Below are positions 34,628-42,646 of a stretch of 64,000 nt of DNA, one piece after another (positions within the stretch are counted from its first letter, which is position 1; each line of letters opens with the position of its first letter). Position numbers and translations under genes: made by a program. The notes below the pieces were generated by a model. The model saw nothing but the letters and a program-made list of their open reading frames with translations. It searched no databases and was not told where the DNA came from. The stretch is from DASRCB01 sp035653295 (GTDB lineage: Bacteria; Acidobacteriota; Terriglobia; Bryobacterales; Bryobacteraceae), in the NCBI GenBank assembly GCA_035653295.1, contig DASRCB010000315.1, forward strand, positions 1-64,000, written 5' to 3'.

Positions 34628-36241
34628 TCAGCCGCCGTACTTTCTGAGCACCGCCCGCATTGCTGTGTGTCCCATCTTGTCCGCCCAGGCGGCTGGGCGA
34701 GCCCACGGCTCAGCGGCGGCCTCGATCGGATCGGCGCCATGTTCGAGCAGGACTCGGGCGACCTCGGCGCGGCCCCAGCGGCAGGCCCAGCCCAGGGGCG
34801 TGCTCTCCAGAATGGTGTCTCGCACGGCGAGGCCGGCGCCGGCCTCCAGCAACACGCGCGCGAACGCCAGGGCTTCTTCCTCCGTGACGTGCTCGGCCAT
34901 GGCGCCGACCTCATGCAGGGCTGTCTGTCCGAAGCTCCCGGTCAGATTCGGGTTGCAGCGCTCGAGGATCAGCTGGAAGCAGGTCAGGTAGGTTGACCGG
35001 TCGAATTCGCGATTGCCCGCGTCCAACCACGGGATGTGATGCCAGAAGCTCAGCGGCTCCGTCAGGAGGCGGAACCACCGTTCGTCGTCGCGGGACCAGT
35101 CGGTGCGCGCGAGAGCCATGCGCACGATCTCCGGATCGCCTCCGAGCGCGCCAAAGCGAAGCACCTCCTCCACGAGCTTCTGTTCGGATGAGCTCCGGGC
35201 GAGCATCTCTCGCGTCAGATCCGTTCGACGGTAAAGCGCGGCGGTGTCGGCGGTCACGATGCCCCCGTGCTGCCGCAGGAACTCGACCATCTCCCATTGT
35301 TTGTGGCTGAACGCGCTGTGCACGGCGGAGCCGCTGGAATCGACGTGCACGTTCGGATCCGCGCCGCGCTCGAGCAGCAGGGCGGCCATATCGATCCGGC
35401 CCAGCGCCGCGCAGTGCCACAGTGGATATCCCTGCGAATAAGCCACCCAGTCGCCCTCTCCGGACGAGACCCGTTCGTCGGGGTCGAAGCCGAAGTCGAG
35501 CAGCAGGCGAAGCGCGTGCGGCTGATCATGGCGCACGGCGACGGTGAGCAGACCGCCATTGTTCCAGCGAACGACATTGACGAGCGAGCCTTCGCCATGG
35601 CGGGCGCGGAGCCACTCCAGATCCCCTGCCGCGACAGCCGCACGCGCCGGCTCGTCGACGGGTTGTGCCGCGTCAGGCGCGTCGGATCCGGGATGCGCGC
35701 GGCGCGCGGCTTCCTCTTCCTCGATAATCGCGACAATTTCGTCGTATCCGCGCTCTTTCGCGATGGTCCACGCCGATGTCGCGTCGCGGTGCGGGTGGAT
35801 GCCGCGCCGCGCGCTCGCGCCGTGGCGCATCAGCAGGCGAACCATACGGGGCAGCCGCTCCATGACGGCGAAGTGGACCGGGCGACGCTCGTCGGCGTAT
35901 GACATGGCAAGGTCGGCGAGCTCCGGCCGCGCGTCCAGCATTGCCTCGACGCGAGCCAGATCGTCGGCCTTGACGGCGTCGGCAAGACGGCGGAGAGTGA
36001 CGCCGTCGACATAGGCCCTGAGTTTGCGCCAGCTCTCGAACCCATAGCTTCGGGCAACGACAAGCTGTGCGTGGTGAAGCGCGAATTTCGCCGCTTCAGC
36101 CCCGTGATAATGGGCGCCGACTTCCCTGACGGCCGCGGCGTCTCCGGCCAGAAAGCCGCGCAGCAGCTCCTTCGCCTGACGCCTGAGTTGTTCGAGATCG
36201 GGATGCTCCCGCATTCGGCGGGTAGGCACGGTTCGTTTCAC
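34628..36241 (-). CDS. Ankyrin-repeat protein with acidobacterial N-terminal domain
   Basis: 537 residues from the GTG at 36241, which follows GGAAAGGAG at about 8 bases. An N-terminal segment (EHPDLEQLRRQAKELLRGFL and YGFESWRKLRAYVDGVTLRR) precedes the repeats and recurs, as I recall, in other acidobacterial ankyrin proteins. Residues about 80-530 contain degenerate 33-residue ankyrin units, for example DLARVEAMLDARPELADLAM, PLWHCAALGRIDMAALLLER and TPLGWACRWGRAEVARVLLE. No signal peptide or enzyme domain is found, so it is presumably a cytosolic protein-binding scaffold. Longer in-frame upstream starts (to 36295) lack a ribosome binding site. Confidence 0.82.
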   Translation of the reverse strand: MKRTVPTRRMREHPDLEQLRRQAKELLRGFLAGDAAAVREVGAHYHGAEAAKFALHHAQLVVARSYGFESWRKLRAYVDGVTLRRLADAVKADDLARVEAMLDARPELADLAMSYADERRPVHFAVMERLPRMVRLLMRHGASARRGIHPHRDATSAWTIAKERGYDEIVAIIEEEEAARRAHPGSDAPDAAQPVDEPARAAVAAGDLEWLRARHGEGSLVNVVRWNNGGLLTVAVRHDQPHALRLLLDFGFDPDERVSSGEGDWVAYSQGYPLWHCAALGRIDMAALLLERGADPNVHVDSSGSAVHSAFSHKQWEMVEFLRQHGGIVTADTAALYRRTDLTREMLARSSSEQKLVEEVLRFGALGGDPEIVRMALARTDWSRDDERWFRLLTEPLSFWHHIPWLDAGNREFDRSTYLTCFQLILERCNPNLTGSFGQTALHEVGAMAEHVTEEEALAFARVLLEAGAGLAVRDTILESTPLGWACRWGRAEVARVLLEHGADPIEAAAEPWARPAAWADKMGHTAMRAVLRKYGG

Positions 36242-36415
36242 ATGAGCTCCTTTCCAGCGCCCGGTGTCCGCTCGCCTGGGCAGAAAAGAGTTCATGGAAC
36301 ACTGACGGGAGAACGATAGATCAGGGGGACGCAGTCCTTTCCGCGGACACGGCGGCGCCCTGAAAGCGCCAGCAGTCAGGTTAGCATTTCCGGCGCCGTA
36401 AAACGCCCGCCAAGG

Positions 36416-37378
36416 TCAGCCGGCCACGGCTTCACGCTGGAAATCCTCGATCTCCTGCGCTTCGGTCTCGCTGAGCCGGAGTTCGAGCGCCGGGAGCACG
36501 CCTTTGGCCTGCTCGGCGGAACGCATGCCGACGATAGCCGCTGTTACCGCCGGGTTTCGAAGCACCCAGGCGATGGCAATGACACCGGCCGAGGCGCCGT
36601 GGCGGGCGCCGATGCGCTTCAACAGTTCCGCCAACTCCAGATTGCGCGATAGCTGCGGTTCCTGGAACGCCGCCACGCGCCGCCGAAAATCGTCTTCCGG
36701 AAATGCGGCGACGCGTTCCCTGGTCATGGCGCCGGTGAGAAGACCCGACTTCATGGGCGAGTAGACGATGACGCCGATACCGTGCTGCCGCGCATACGGC
36801 AGAATTGACTGCTCCACCTGACGGGTCAGCAGATTGTAGGGAGGCTGAAGCGACGTGATTGGGGCGATCCGCCGCGCGCGCTCCATCTGCTCGGCGTTGA
36901 AGTTGGAAACGCCGATCCAGCGCACCTTGCCTTCCTCTTTGAGGCGCGCCATCGTTTCCCAGCCTTCCTCGATGTCGGCGTCCGGCTCGGGCCAGTGGAT
37001 TTGGTACAGGTCGATGACGTCAGTCCTGAGCCGCCGCAGGCTGGCTTCCAGCTCCCGCCGGATCGAATCGCGCTTCAGGCGGCCGGTGATTTCGCCCTTC
37101 TCGTTCCACGTCCGTTCACACTTGGTGAAGATATAGGGCCGCTCGGCGACGCCTTCCAGCGCTCGCGCGACCACTTCCTCGGAGTGGCCAAGGCCGTAGA
37201 TTGCCGCGGTGTCGATCCAGTTCACGCCGCCATCGAGCGCCGTACGTATGGCGGTGATCGATTGCTGATCGTCCTGTGGTCCCCAGGCGAACGCCCACCC
37301 GCCGCCGCCCATGGCCCACGCTCCCACGCCGATCGGCGTGATGTCCATATCGCTGTCGCCAAGCCGCTTCTTCGTCAT
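36416..37378 (-). CDS. Aldo/keto reductase
   Basis: 320 residues from the ATG at 37378 (MTKKRLGDSDMDITPIGVGA); an upstream ATG at 37414 is in frame but less typical. A TIM-barrel NADPH-dependent reductase: WIDTAAIYGLGHSEEVVARA contains the catalytic Asp and Tyr, the lysine is in IFTKCERTW, and LYQIHWPEPD supplies the histidine region. GVSNFNAEQMERARRI and PAVTAAIVGMRSAEQ are family signatures. The physiological substrate is unknown. It is one of two aldo/keto reductases in the window, the other at 44791-45726. Confidence 0.92.
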   Translation of the reverse strand: MTKKRLGDSDMDITPIGVGAWAMGGGGWAFAWGPQDDQQSITAIRTALDGGVNWIDTAAIYGLGHSEEVVARALEGVAERPYIFTKCERTWNEKGEITGRLKRDSIRRELEASLRRLRTDVIDLYQIHWPEPDADIEEGWETMARLKEEGKVRWIGVSNFNAEQMERARRIAPITSLQPPYNLLTRQVEQSILPYARQHGIGVIVYSPMKSGLLTGAMTRERVAAFPEDDFRRRVAAFQEPQLSRNLELAELLKRIGARHGASAGVIAIAWVLRNPAVTAAIVGMRSAEQAKGVLPALELRLSETEAQEIEDFQREAVAG

Positions 37379-37438
37379 AACTGAAATGATGACGCGGAAA
37401 CGCGGCGGCGTCACCTGCTGTCACGGTTGAAGCTTGAA

Positions 37439-38569
37439 TCAATAGACGATCGTGAAACCACCGTCCGGGCGCGCATAAGCCGCTACGAGACTCCATGCCG
37501 GAACGCCGGGCGCTTGCCCCTGGGGACCGTCAGGCGCGCCATTTGACCGAAACAGCTGCCAGTGCAGCGATCCGCCCTTTTTCCAGCCCATGCCTTCGGT
37601 CCAGGCGAGGAGAATTTCACCCGCTGGATTGACGGCCAGGGTGGGATATTTTCGATTTGCGGTGTTGTCGGGCGCTGGCGTCCAGTCGCCGGCAACCCCG
37701 GAAGCAGGGGTCACAGGCGCGAAATGGATCTGTTTTTCCGTCTCCCACGCGGCAATCACTCCTGTGCGCGCCTGGGCAAAGGCCTCCGAGCTCATGACGC
37801 AATAGCCAACGTCCCACTTCGATATGTCGGAAGCGGAGAAGGTCTCGCCGTGGTCGCGCGAAACGAGCAGGTTCATGTCGCGATGCACGCCGCCGTGCGC
37901 GCCGCGAAACAAGACATAGACATCACCCTGCGCGTCGGTGGCGGCGTTAAGGGAACAACATCCGCAGGCCCCCACGGCATTGCCTCCGACCACGCGCTCG
38001 GCGGCGAAGGTTAGTCCATCGTCGTCGGAGCGGGCCATCCACACGCGGCGGTTCTCCTCGCCTTCGGTCCCGGGGAGCGGGGCGTGCCAGAAAACGTACA
38101 CCCGGCCATCGCGGTCCGCGGCGATTCCGCCTCCGCCGTCGATGACCCAGGCCTGATGAATCAGATTGCGTTCCGGCTCGAATGCCGTCCCGGCATCGTT
38201 GAGCCGTGTGAACAACATAGGCGCGCGCATGGCCGGGCCGGTTTTGTCGGATCCGTTCCAGGCGACGTAAACGCGGCCATTCCGGCCGATGGCCATCCGC
38301 GGGCCGCGAATGTTGCCCGTCGCCACGGCCGCGCCGGCAACGGAGTTAACGCGCACTGGCTGCGTGAAGCCGCCGGCGGTGGAATGTATGTACCACAGGT
38401 CGCCGGCGGACGCATCACCGGTGTAGTACACGAGATGCACGATGCCGCTGTGGTCAGTGACAACCTGCGGCTGGAGTCCACCGTCCGGGACTCGCTGGAG
38501 AGCCACACGGGGCAACCCAAAAAGCTGCGGAGCGAGCAGGAGAGCGGCGCACAGAAATACGAGACGCAC
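37439..38569 (-). CDS. Secreted BNR/sialidase-like beta-propeller protein
   Basis: 376 residues from a GTG start at 38569 (VRLVFLCAALLLAPQLFGLP), giving a signal peptide. The mature protein has repeated propeller-blade motifs with Asp-box-like segments, such as MARSDDDGLTFAAERVVGGN and LLVSRDHGETFSASDISKWD, the SxDxGxTW class seen in sialidases and other BNR proteins. A CGCCSLNAATDAQGDVY stretch contains three close cysteines. No catalytic sialidase triad is evident, so enzymatic activity is doubtful. It lies downstream of a terminator-like hairpin and a candidate small RNA. Confidence 0.8.
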   Translation of the reverse strand: MRLVFLCAALLLAPQLFGLPRVALQRVPDGGLQPQVVTDHSGIVHLVYYTGDASAGDLWYIHSTAGGFTQPVRVNSVAGAAVATGNIRGPRMAIGRNGRVYVAWNGSDKTGPAMRAPMLFTRLNDAGTAFEPERNLIHQAWVIDGGGGIAADRDGRVYVFWHAPLPGTEGEENRRVWMARSDDDGLTFAAERVVGGNAVGACGCCSLNAATDAQGDVYVLFRGAHGGVHRDMNLLVSRDHGETFSASDISKWDVGYCVMSSEAFAQARTGVIAAWETEKQIHFAPVTPASGVAGDWTPAPDNTANRKYPTLAVNPAGEILLAWTEGMGWKKGGSLHWQLFRSNGAPDGPQGQAPGVPAWSLVAAYARPDGGFTIVY

Positions 38570-38594
38570 TATTTATTTACCGTATCAAACGAAG

Positions 38595-38668
38595 GAAAAG
38601 AGCCGGGCGCAAATTTCGGCGCCCGGCTGAGGAGTCCCATAAGCCGTTCGGAGGTGTACCCGGCTTAT
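38595..38668 (-). ncRNA. Candidate small structured RNA with anti-Shine-Dalgarno-like loop
   Basis: On the minus strand a stem of ATAAGCCG at 38668-38661 pairs with CGGCTTAT at 38646-38639. Its loop contains CACCTCC, complementary to the Shine-Dalgarno sequence. A second hairpin, AGCCGGGCGC/GCGCCCGGCT at 38628-38601 with an 8-nt loop, is followed by CTTTTCCTT, an intrinsic terminator. The two hairpins and terminator fill most of the 116-bp gap between the MoCF-like and propeller genes. No promoter is clear, so it may instead be processed from the upstream mRNA. Confidence 0.35.
38601..38628 (-). terminator. Intrinsic terminator downstream of the MoCF-like gene
   Basis: A perfect 10-bp stem (38601-38610 with 38619-38628) and 8-nt loop, followed on the minus strand by a T-rich stretch (CTTTTCCTT). 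It is placed 58 bp after the stop of the MoCF-like gene. Confidence 0.65.
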
Positions 38669-38685
38669 GAGCGTGGAGGAGCCTG

Positions 38686-39657
38686 TCAGGCCAGAAGGCC
38701 GCCATGCCCCAGACACGCGACTTCCCAGCCAGAAACACGATATCGCGCCAGAATGGGCGGCAGCAGCAGATCCACCACGTTCGGCTTCACTGACCGCCAG
38801 CACCCAGGCGCGGACACAACCGGAATCTCGTTCCGATAGCCGAGCAGCAGCAAATTGCCCGGCTCCACCGGAGCCATGAAGCGCTCCAGCTCACAACCGA
38901 CGCGCTGCATCGCGCGCCCGATCACGTCGTCCGGGCCTGCTGGCGCCGTGGTGGAGGCGATCAGGATCGCGTTCGGCCGGTTGGCGAGCAACCGCTCGAG
39001 GTTCCTGGCTACTTCCGCCTCGTTCTCGACACAAACACGCACGACGGACGGCTCGAGGCCCAGCTTCTGCAGCCGCTGGCGCATGACACACTCGAACATC
39101 TGCCGAGCCCGCTCACCGGCGACGGTATCGGTATACAACACCGCCAGCGCCGGATTACGGATCGGCCTGGCCTGCAGGATGGGGCCTCGTTGCTTAAGAG
39201 TAGATAATACAGCGTCGAGCTGTGATTGCGCAATAACAAATGGAGCGCTCTTCACTGTGGCCACGCGTTGCCCGGCCTGAGCCCATGAGAAGTTCAGGAC
39301 CGTGGAAACGCTGAAGCCGGCAAGGCAGTTAATCTGCTTCAACAGTTCATCGTCCACCAGCATGCAACAGGTCTCGGATGCGACCAGATTGGCGCGTCCC
39401 GCCGCCGCACTCTGAAGTTCCACCGCGCCACAGCCCATTTCGCGGGCGACGCACAACGCCGCTTCGTTTTCGCCTACCTCGCCCTCCTCCAGTTCTGTGA
39501 CCCAGACTTCCCTCATGCCCTCCGTTTCCAGCAGACGAATGTCTTCCTCACTGATTACATGGCCTTTGGCCAGCAGTTTTCGGCCACCGGAACGAAAAAC
39601 CGTGGAACACAGAATCCGGCCGGCAGACTGTCGCGGTTCGACCGTCAGTACCTTCAT
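38686..39657 (-). CDS. MoeA/MoCF-like molybdopterin-binding domain protein
   Basis: 323 residues. The C-terminal half resembles the MoCF/MogA fold (IRNPALAVLYTDTVAGERAR, AILIASTTAPAGPDDVIGRA, NEIPVVSAPGCWRSVKPNVV), the class that binds molybdopterin. The N-terminal third (SAGRILCSTVFRSGGRKLLA, then GHVISEEDIRLLETEGMREV) recalls the MoeA N-terminal region. These proteins are annotated as molybdopterin-binding, but a catalytic role in cofactor synthesis is not established and no other moa/moe genes are adjacent. It starts 218 bp from the GNAT gene, with a perfect palindrome and a TATAAT-like element in that gap. Confidence 0.8.
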   Translation of the reverse strand: MKVLTVEPRQSAGRILCSTVFRSGGRKLLAKGHVISEEDIRLLETEGMREVWVTELEEGEVGENEAALCVAREMGCGAVELQSAAAGRANLVASETCCMLVDDELLKQINCLAGFSVSTVLNFSWAQAGQRVATVKSAPFVIAQSQLDAVLSTLKQRGPILQARPIRNPALAVLYTDTVAGERARQMFECVMRQRLQKLGLEPSVVRVCVENEAEVARNLERLLANRPNAILIASTTAPAGPDDVIGRAMQRVGCELERFMAPVEPGNLLLLGYRNEIPVVSAPGCWRSVKPNVVDLLLPPILARYRVSGWEVACLGHGGLLA

Positions 39658-39874
39658 TGAAACGGTGCTGCTCCCCGAATAGTTGTATGGTTGCAGCCCG
39701 ATTATACCCGATATTTATAGCCAAAAAGGCGACAAAAGCGCGCCGAATCCAGCCGGCTGGATTCAGATGCAAACCCTTTGCAGGATCAGTGGGCAGGCCA
39801 GGACCAGAATAGTCGTAGTTATGCAGCGAGACAGCAGGAAAAGTATTAGAAATTCACCTGAGGTGTCTTGTGCA
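39658..39874. other. 217-bp gap between the MoCF-like and GNAT genes
   Basis: No gene is seen. It holds a TATAAT-like element on the minus strand (complement of ATTATA at 39701-39706), 44 bp before the MoCF-like start, and a 20-bp palindrome at 39745-39764. It also contains the termination zone of the argC-argB-GNAT operon. Confidence 0.5.
39745..39764. promoter_or_regulatory. Perfect 20-bp palindrome
   Basis: GAATCCAGCCGGCTGGATTC, identical to its reverse complement. It lies about 50 bp upstream of the predicted start of the MoCF-like transcript and downstream of the GNAT stop. It could be a protein-binding operator or the stem of a terminator; no adjacent T-run favours a terminator. Confidence 0.5.
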
Positions 39875-40435
39875 TCAGCGGCGGAGCCGCGGAAGTGGTA
39901 TGGCAGGCCCGATCTGGAGAAGGGCTTCGGAACGAGTCTGCGCGATGCGCAGCACCTCGCCGCGTAAGGGCTTCAGCATGGCGATCTCGTCGCAGCAGTG
40001 AAATTTCGGACAGCGCATGCAGTCCTTCCACGCCTTCAGCGGCAGATCGCCACGCTCGACTTCCGAAAAGCCGAGCTTGTGAAAAAAGCCAGGGACGTAG
40101 GTGAATGCGAAAATCGCGTCCAGTCCCGCAGCGCGCGCTTCTTCCTCCAGCTGTTCCACGAGCGCGCGGCCGGTTCCCAGTCGTTTCTGTTCCGGCGCTA
40201 CTGCCAAGGAGCGAACTTCGGCCGAACCCGGAGTATAAAAATGCAGGGCGCCGCAGCCGACCAGATCGCCGCCGGCGTGCGCGATCGTGAAATCGCGGAT
40301 GTTCTCCGCCAGGTCGAGTTCGGTTCGCGGCAGCATGATTCCTTTGGCCGCGTAATCGTTGATGAGCCGCAGCATGGAGGGAATGTCGCGCATCGACGCC
40401 TTGCGCAGGGTGAGTGCGGTTGCGGTGGAGGTCAT
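39875..40435 (-). CDS. GNAT-type amino-acid N-acetyltransferase (probable acetylglutamate synthase)
   Basis: 186 residues from the ATG at 40435, which overlaps the argB stop as ATGA. The GNAT core is clear: LTLRKASMRDIPSMLRLIND, VGCGALHFYTPGSAEVRSLA and VAPEQKRLGTGRALVEQLEE, the acetyl-CoA binding loop with Q-x-x-x-G-x-G. It ends in KDCMRCPKFHCCDEIAMLKP, a cysteine cluster I recall from short ArgA-like acetylglutamate synthases. Position after argC-argB, with no argJ or argA elsewhere in the operon, supports a role in the first step of arginine synthesis (acetylation of glutamate). Assignment is by context and motif; substrate specificity is not proven. Confidence 0.85.
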   Translation of the reverse strand: MTSTATALTLRKASMRDIPSMLRLINDYAAKGIMLPRTELDLAENIRDFTIAHAGGDLVGCGALHFYTPGSAEVRSLAVAPEQKRLGTGRALVEQLEEEARAAGLDAIFAFTYVPGFFHKLGFSEVERGDLPLKAWKDCMRCPKFHCCDEIAMLKPLRGEVLRIAQTRSEALLQIGPAIPLPRLRR

Positions 40436-41223
40436 GACGCGGCCACCGTTCTGGTGCGCACGATGCGTGTGCCCACGGCTTCGCCCCGAAGCATTGCAGC
40501 GAGGACATTGTCTCTCGCGCCGGGGGCGATGGTCACCTGCTCGACCCCGCCGGCGAGTGCTGCCGACGCCGCCCCGAGCTTCGCCTGCATGCCGCCAGTC
40601 GCGATCCCGGACGCAATGAGTTCTTCGCATTCGGCGCCATCCAACTCAGGCTCTACACCGCCCGCGGCGCCGCGCACGCCTTCTACATCAGTCAGGAAGA
40701 GCACGTGGTCGGCGCGAAATGCGCAGGCGCAGGCAGTAGCCATCTGATCAGCGTTGACGTTATACAGGCGGCCTGCTGCATCCCCCGCGACGCAGGCCAC
40801 GACCGGGAGAAAGCGCGCTCCGATAAGCGCCTCGAGAATGCGCGCGTCGGCCCGAACCGGCCTGCCGACATGGCCGAGCGCGCTGTCCATAGGTTCGGCG
40901 CTGACCAGATTCGCGTCAATACCGCTGATACCGACAGCCGCCTGGCCGGTCTGGAGAAATGCGGCGACCAAGTGTTTATTGACTGTGCCGGCTAGTACTT
41001 TCAGCACCGCGTCGAGCACCTCATCGGTGGTCACCCGCAATCCGTTCACGAACCGGCTTTGCACCCCTCGCTCCTCAAGGAAGCGCGTCATTTGCTTCCC
41101 GCCGCCGTGCACCACCGCGATGTCGAGACCAGCGCCGAACGCCGCCCCGATTTCCGCCGCCAGACGAAATCGCGACTGCGGATCATCAAGCAGCGTGCCG
41201 CCGATTTTGACCAGAACCCTCAA
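40432..41223 (-). CDS. argB: Acetylglutamate kinase
   Basis: 263 residues. Phosphorylates N-acetylglutamate, the second step of arginine synthesis. The amino-acid-kinase fold is shown by VLVKIGGTLLDDPQSRFRLA with the nucleotide-binding lysine, AVVHGGGKQMTRFLEERGVQ, and RLYNVNADQMATACACAFRA with the substrate-site aspartate, ending with the EQVTIAPGARDNVLAAMLRG ATP loop. Lacking the extra N-terminal arginine-binding segment of arginine-sensitive NAGKs, it is probably not feedback-inhibited. It overlaps argC by 4 bp and the GNAT gene by 4 bp. Confidence 0.95.
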   Translation of the reverse strand: MRVLVKIGGTLLDDPQSRFRLAAEIGAAFGAGLDIAVVHGGGKQMTRFLEERGVQSRFVNGLRVTTDEVLDAVLKVLAGTVNKHLVAAFLQTGQAAVGISGIDANLVSAEPMDSALGHVGRPVRADARILEALIGARFLPVVACVAGDAAGRLYNVNADQMATACACAFRADHVLFLTDVEGVRGAAGGVEPELDGAECEELIASGIATGGMQAKLGAASAALAGGVEQVTIAPGARDNVLAAMLRGEAVGTRIVRTRTVAAS

Positions 41224-42227
41224 AGCAGGCCCTCCGTTTCGGGAAAGCCCAGCATAAGATTCATGTTCTGAAGCGCCTGCCCGGCCGCGCCCTTAACAAG
41301 GTTGTCGATCGCGCTGACCACCACCGCCCGTCCGGTCGCCGTGTCGAAGCGGACGCCAAGATCGCAGAAATTCGTGTGTTGAACACCCCGCAAATCGGGC
41401 AGCGCGCCCGCGGGATAAATACGAACGAACGGCTCCGATTCGTATCGCCGGAGATAGATGGAAATAAGATCCTCGGCCGAGGAAATATTCCGCGCTCGAA
41501 AATAGATCGTCTCAAGGATTCCGCGGGCCAGCGGGAGCAGCTGTGCCGTGAAACTGAAATCCCGCTCCTCGATACCGGAGGTCATCAGCACTTCCGGCAC
41601 GTGGCGGTGATCGAGAACCGAATACGCGGAGAAATTCTCGGTGACCTCGCAAAAGCTGGTTTTCAGCGACGGCTTGCGACCCGCGCCGCTGACGCCCGAT
41701 TTCGCATCGCAAACGATGCCCGCCGTGAGATCGACGACGTCCGCGTCTACAAGCGGCTGAATGGCAAGATTCGCTGCCGTCGGGTAGCAGCCGGGGTTGG
41801 CCGTCAGGCGGGCCAGGGGGATGCGCGTCCGGCAGAACTCCGGCAGTCCGTACGCCGCTTCCGCCAGCAGCGCAGGGGCGTGATGGTCGGCGCGATACCA
41901 GCGCTTGTAGTTCTCCACCGTTCGGAGGCGAAAGGCCCCGCTGAGGTCGACGACACGCGCGCCCGCCTCGAGCATGGCCGGCGCCAGATCCATGGAAACC
42001 TGGGGCGGCGTGGCCAGGAACACCAAAGCGAGCTTCTCGCCCGTCACGGCGTTGGGCGAACACGGTACCGGCCTCGGGGTTGCGACGTTCAGCGGCTGCG
42101 GGTCAGCGCCGGCATCGCCCCGATGCTCCAGCAGGACCGGCTCAACACGGGGATGCCGATGCAGAAGCCGGACCAGTTCCGCCCCACTGTAGCCGCGGAA
42201 TCCAACAACGCCGACACGAGTCCTCAC
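41220..42227 (-). CDS. argC: N-acetyl-gamma-glutamyl-phosphate reductase
   Basis: 335 residues from a GTG at 42227. Third enzyme of arginine synthesis, reducing the acyl phosphate made by ArgB with NADPH. The dinucleotide motif is VGVVGFRGYSGAELVRLLHR; the catalytic cysteine lies in TANPGCYPTAANLAIQPLVD, and KSGVSGAGRKPSLKTSFCEV is another family signature. First gene of the argC-argB-GNAT operon. A 14-bp ARG-box-like palindrome overlaps a TATAAT 27 bp upstream of the start, suggesting ArgR repression. Confidence 0.95.
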   Translation of the reverse strand: MRTRVGVVGFRGYSGAELVRLLHRHPRVEPVLLEHRGDAGADPQPLNVATPRPVPCSPNAVTGEKLALVFLATPPQVSMDLAPAMLEAGARVVDLSGAFRLRTVENYKRWYRADHHAPALLAEAAYGLPEFCRTRIPLARLTANPGCYPTAANLAIQPLVDADVVDLTAGIVCDAKSGVSGAGRKPSLKTSFCEVTENFSAYSVLDHRHVPEVLMTSGIEERDFSFTAQLLPLARGILETIYFRARNISSAEDLISIYLRRYESEPFVRIYPAGALPDLRGVQHTNFCDLGVRFDTATGRAVVVSAIDNLVKGAAGQALQNMNLMLGFPETEGLL

Positions 42228-42247
42228 TGTCTAAAAATTCATCTCCA

Positions 42248-42261
42248 TGCATAATTATACA
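42248..42261 (-). promoter_or_regulatory. ARG-box-like operator overlapping the argC -10 region
   Basis: TGCATAATTATACA matches the ARG-box half-site pattern TGAATwwwwATTCA at 12 of 14 positions and is nearly palindromic. On the minus strand it contains TATAAT (complement of 42254-42259), placed 27 bp before the argC start. ArgR binding here would block the promoter. Confidence 0.55.
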
Positions 42262-42341
42262 TCTCGATCGATGCCCGGAGATGTTCTGTAAAGACGCGGC
42301 GAGCGGTTAAGAGCGGATAGTCCGCAGCGGTGCAGCCCCGC

Positions 42342-42527
42342 TTAAGACCCGGCGATGTTGACGACGCTCCCCACCTTGGACATAATCGCGCTGACCGAGG
42401 ACATGACTGTTGGCGGAAAGATGGCGCCGACGGCAACCGCGACGGCGGCGGCAAGAAGGGCATACTCCACAAAATCCTGCCCGGCGCGGTCAGCCCAGAG
42501 TCTCTGGAAGAAGGTCAGGAAAGGCAT
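42342..42527 (-). CDS. Orphan Flp-type pilin
   Basis: 61 residues from the ATG at 42527, behind an AGGAGA site. The sequence MPFLTFFQRLWADRAGQDFV followed by EYALLAAAVAVAVGAIFPP is a Flp/Fap-type prepilin: a short leader, a Gly before the cleavage point, then a conserved Glu and a long hydrophobic helix. The in-frame upstream extension to 42719 lacks a ribosome binding site. No tad assembly genes (prepilin peptidase, ATPase, secretin) are in the window, so it may use a machinery encoded elsewhere. Confidence 0.82.
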   Translation of the reverse strand: MPFLTFFQRLWADRAGQDFVEYALLAAAVAVAVGAIFPPTVMSSVSAIMSKVGSVVNIAGS

Positions 42528-42646
42528 CGCTGTCTCCTGTGTAATCATCGCTCCCGCAACAGCGCCCGGCAATGCAACGATGCTCGTAGTCATACCCGGA
42601 AAACCACCTGGCCCGGTACCGTACAAAGGTGTGCCAGACTGAAGAC

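Noticed and set aside
38601..38668. A known riboswitch upstream of the BNR gene.
   Set aside because: I could not match the structure to c-di-GMP, cobalamin or other recalled consensus sequences; only hairpins and the terminator are visible.
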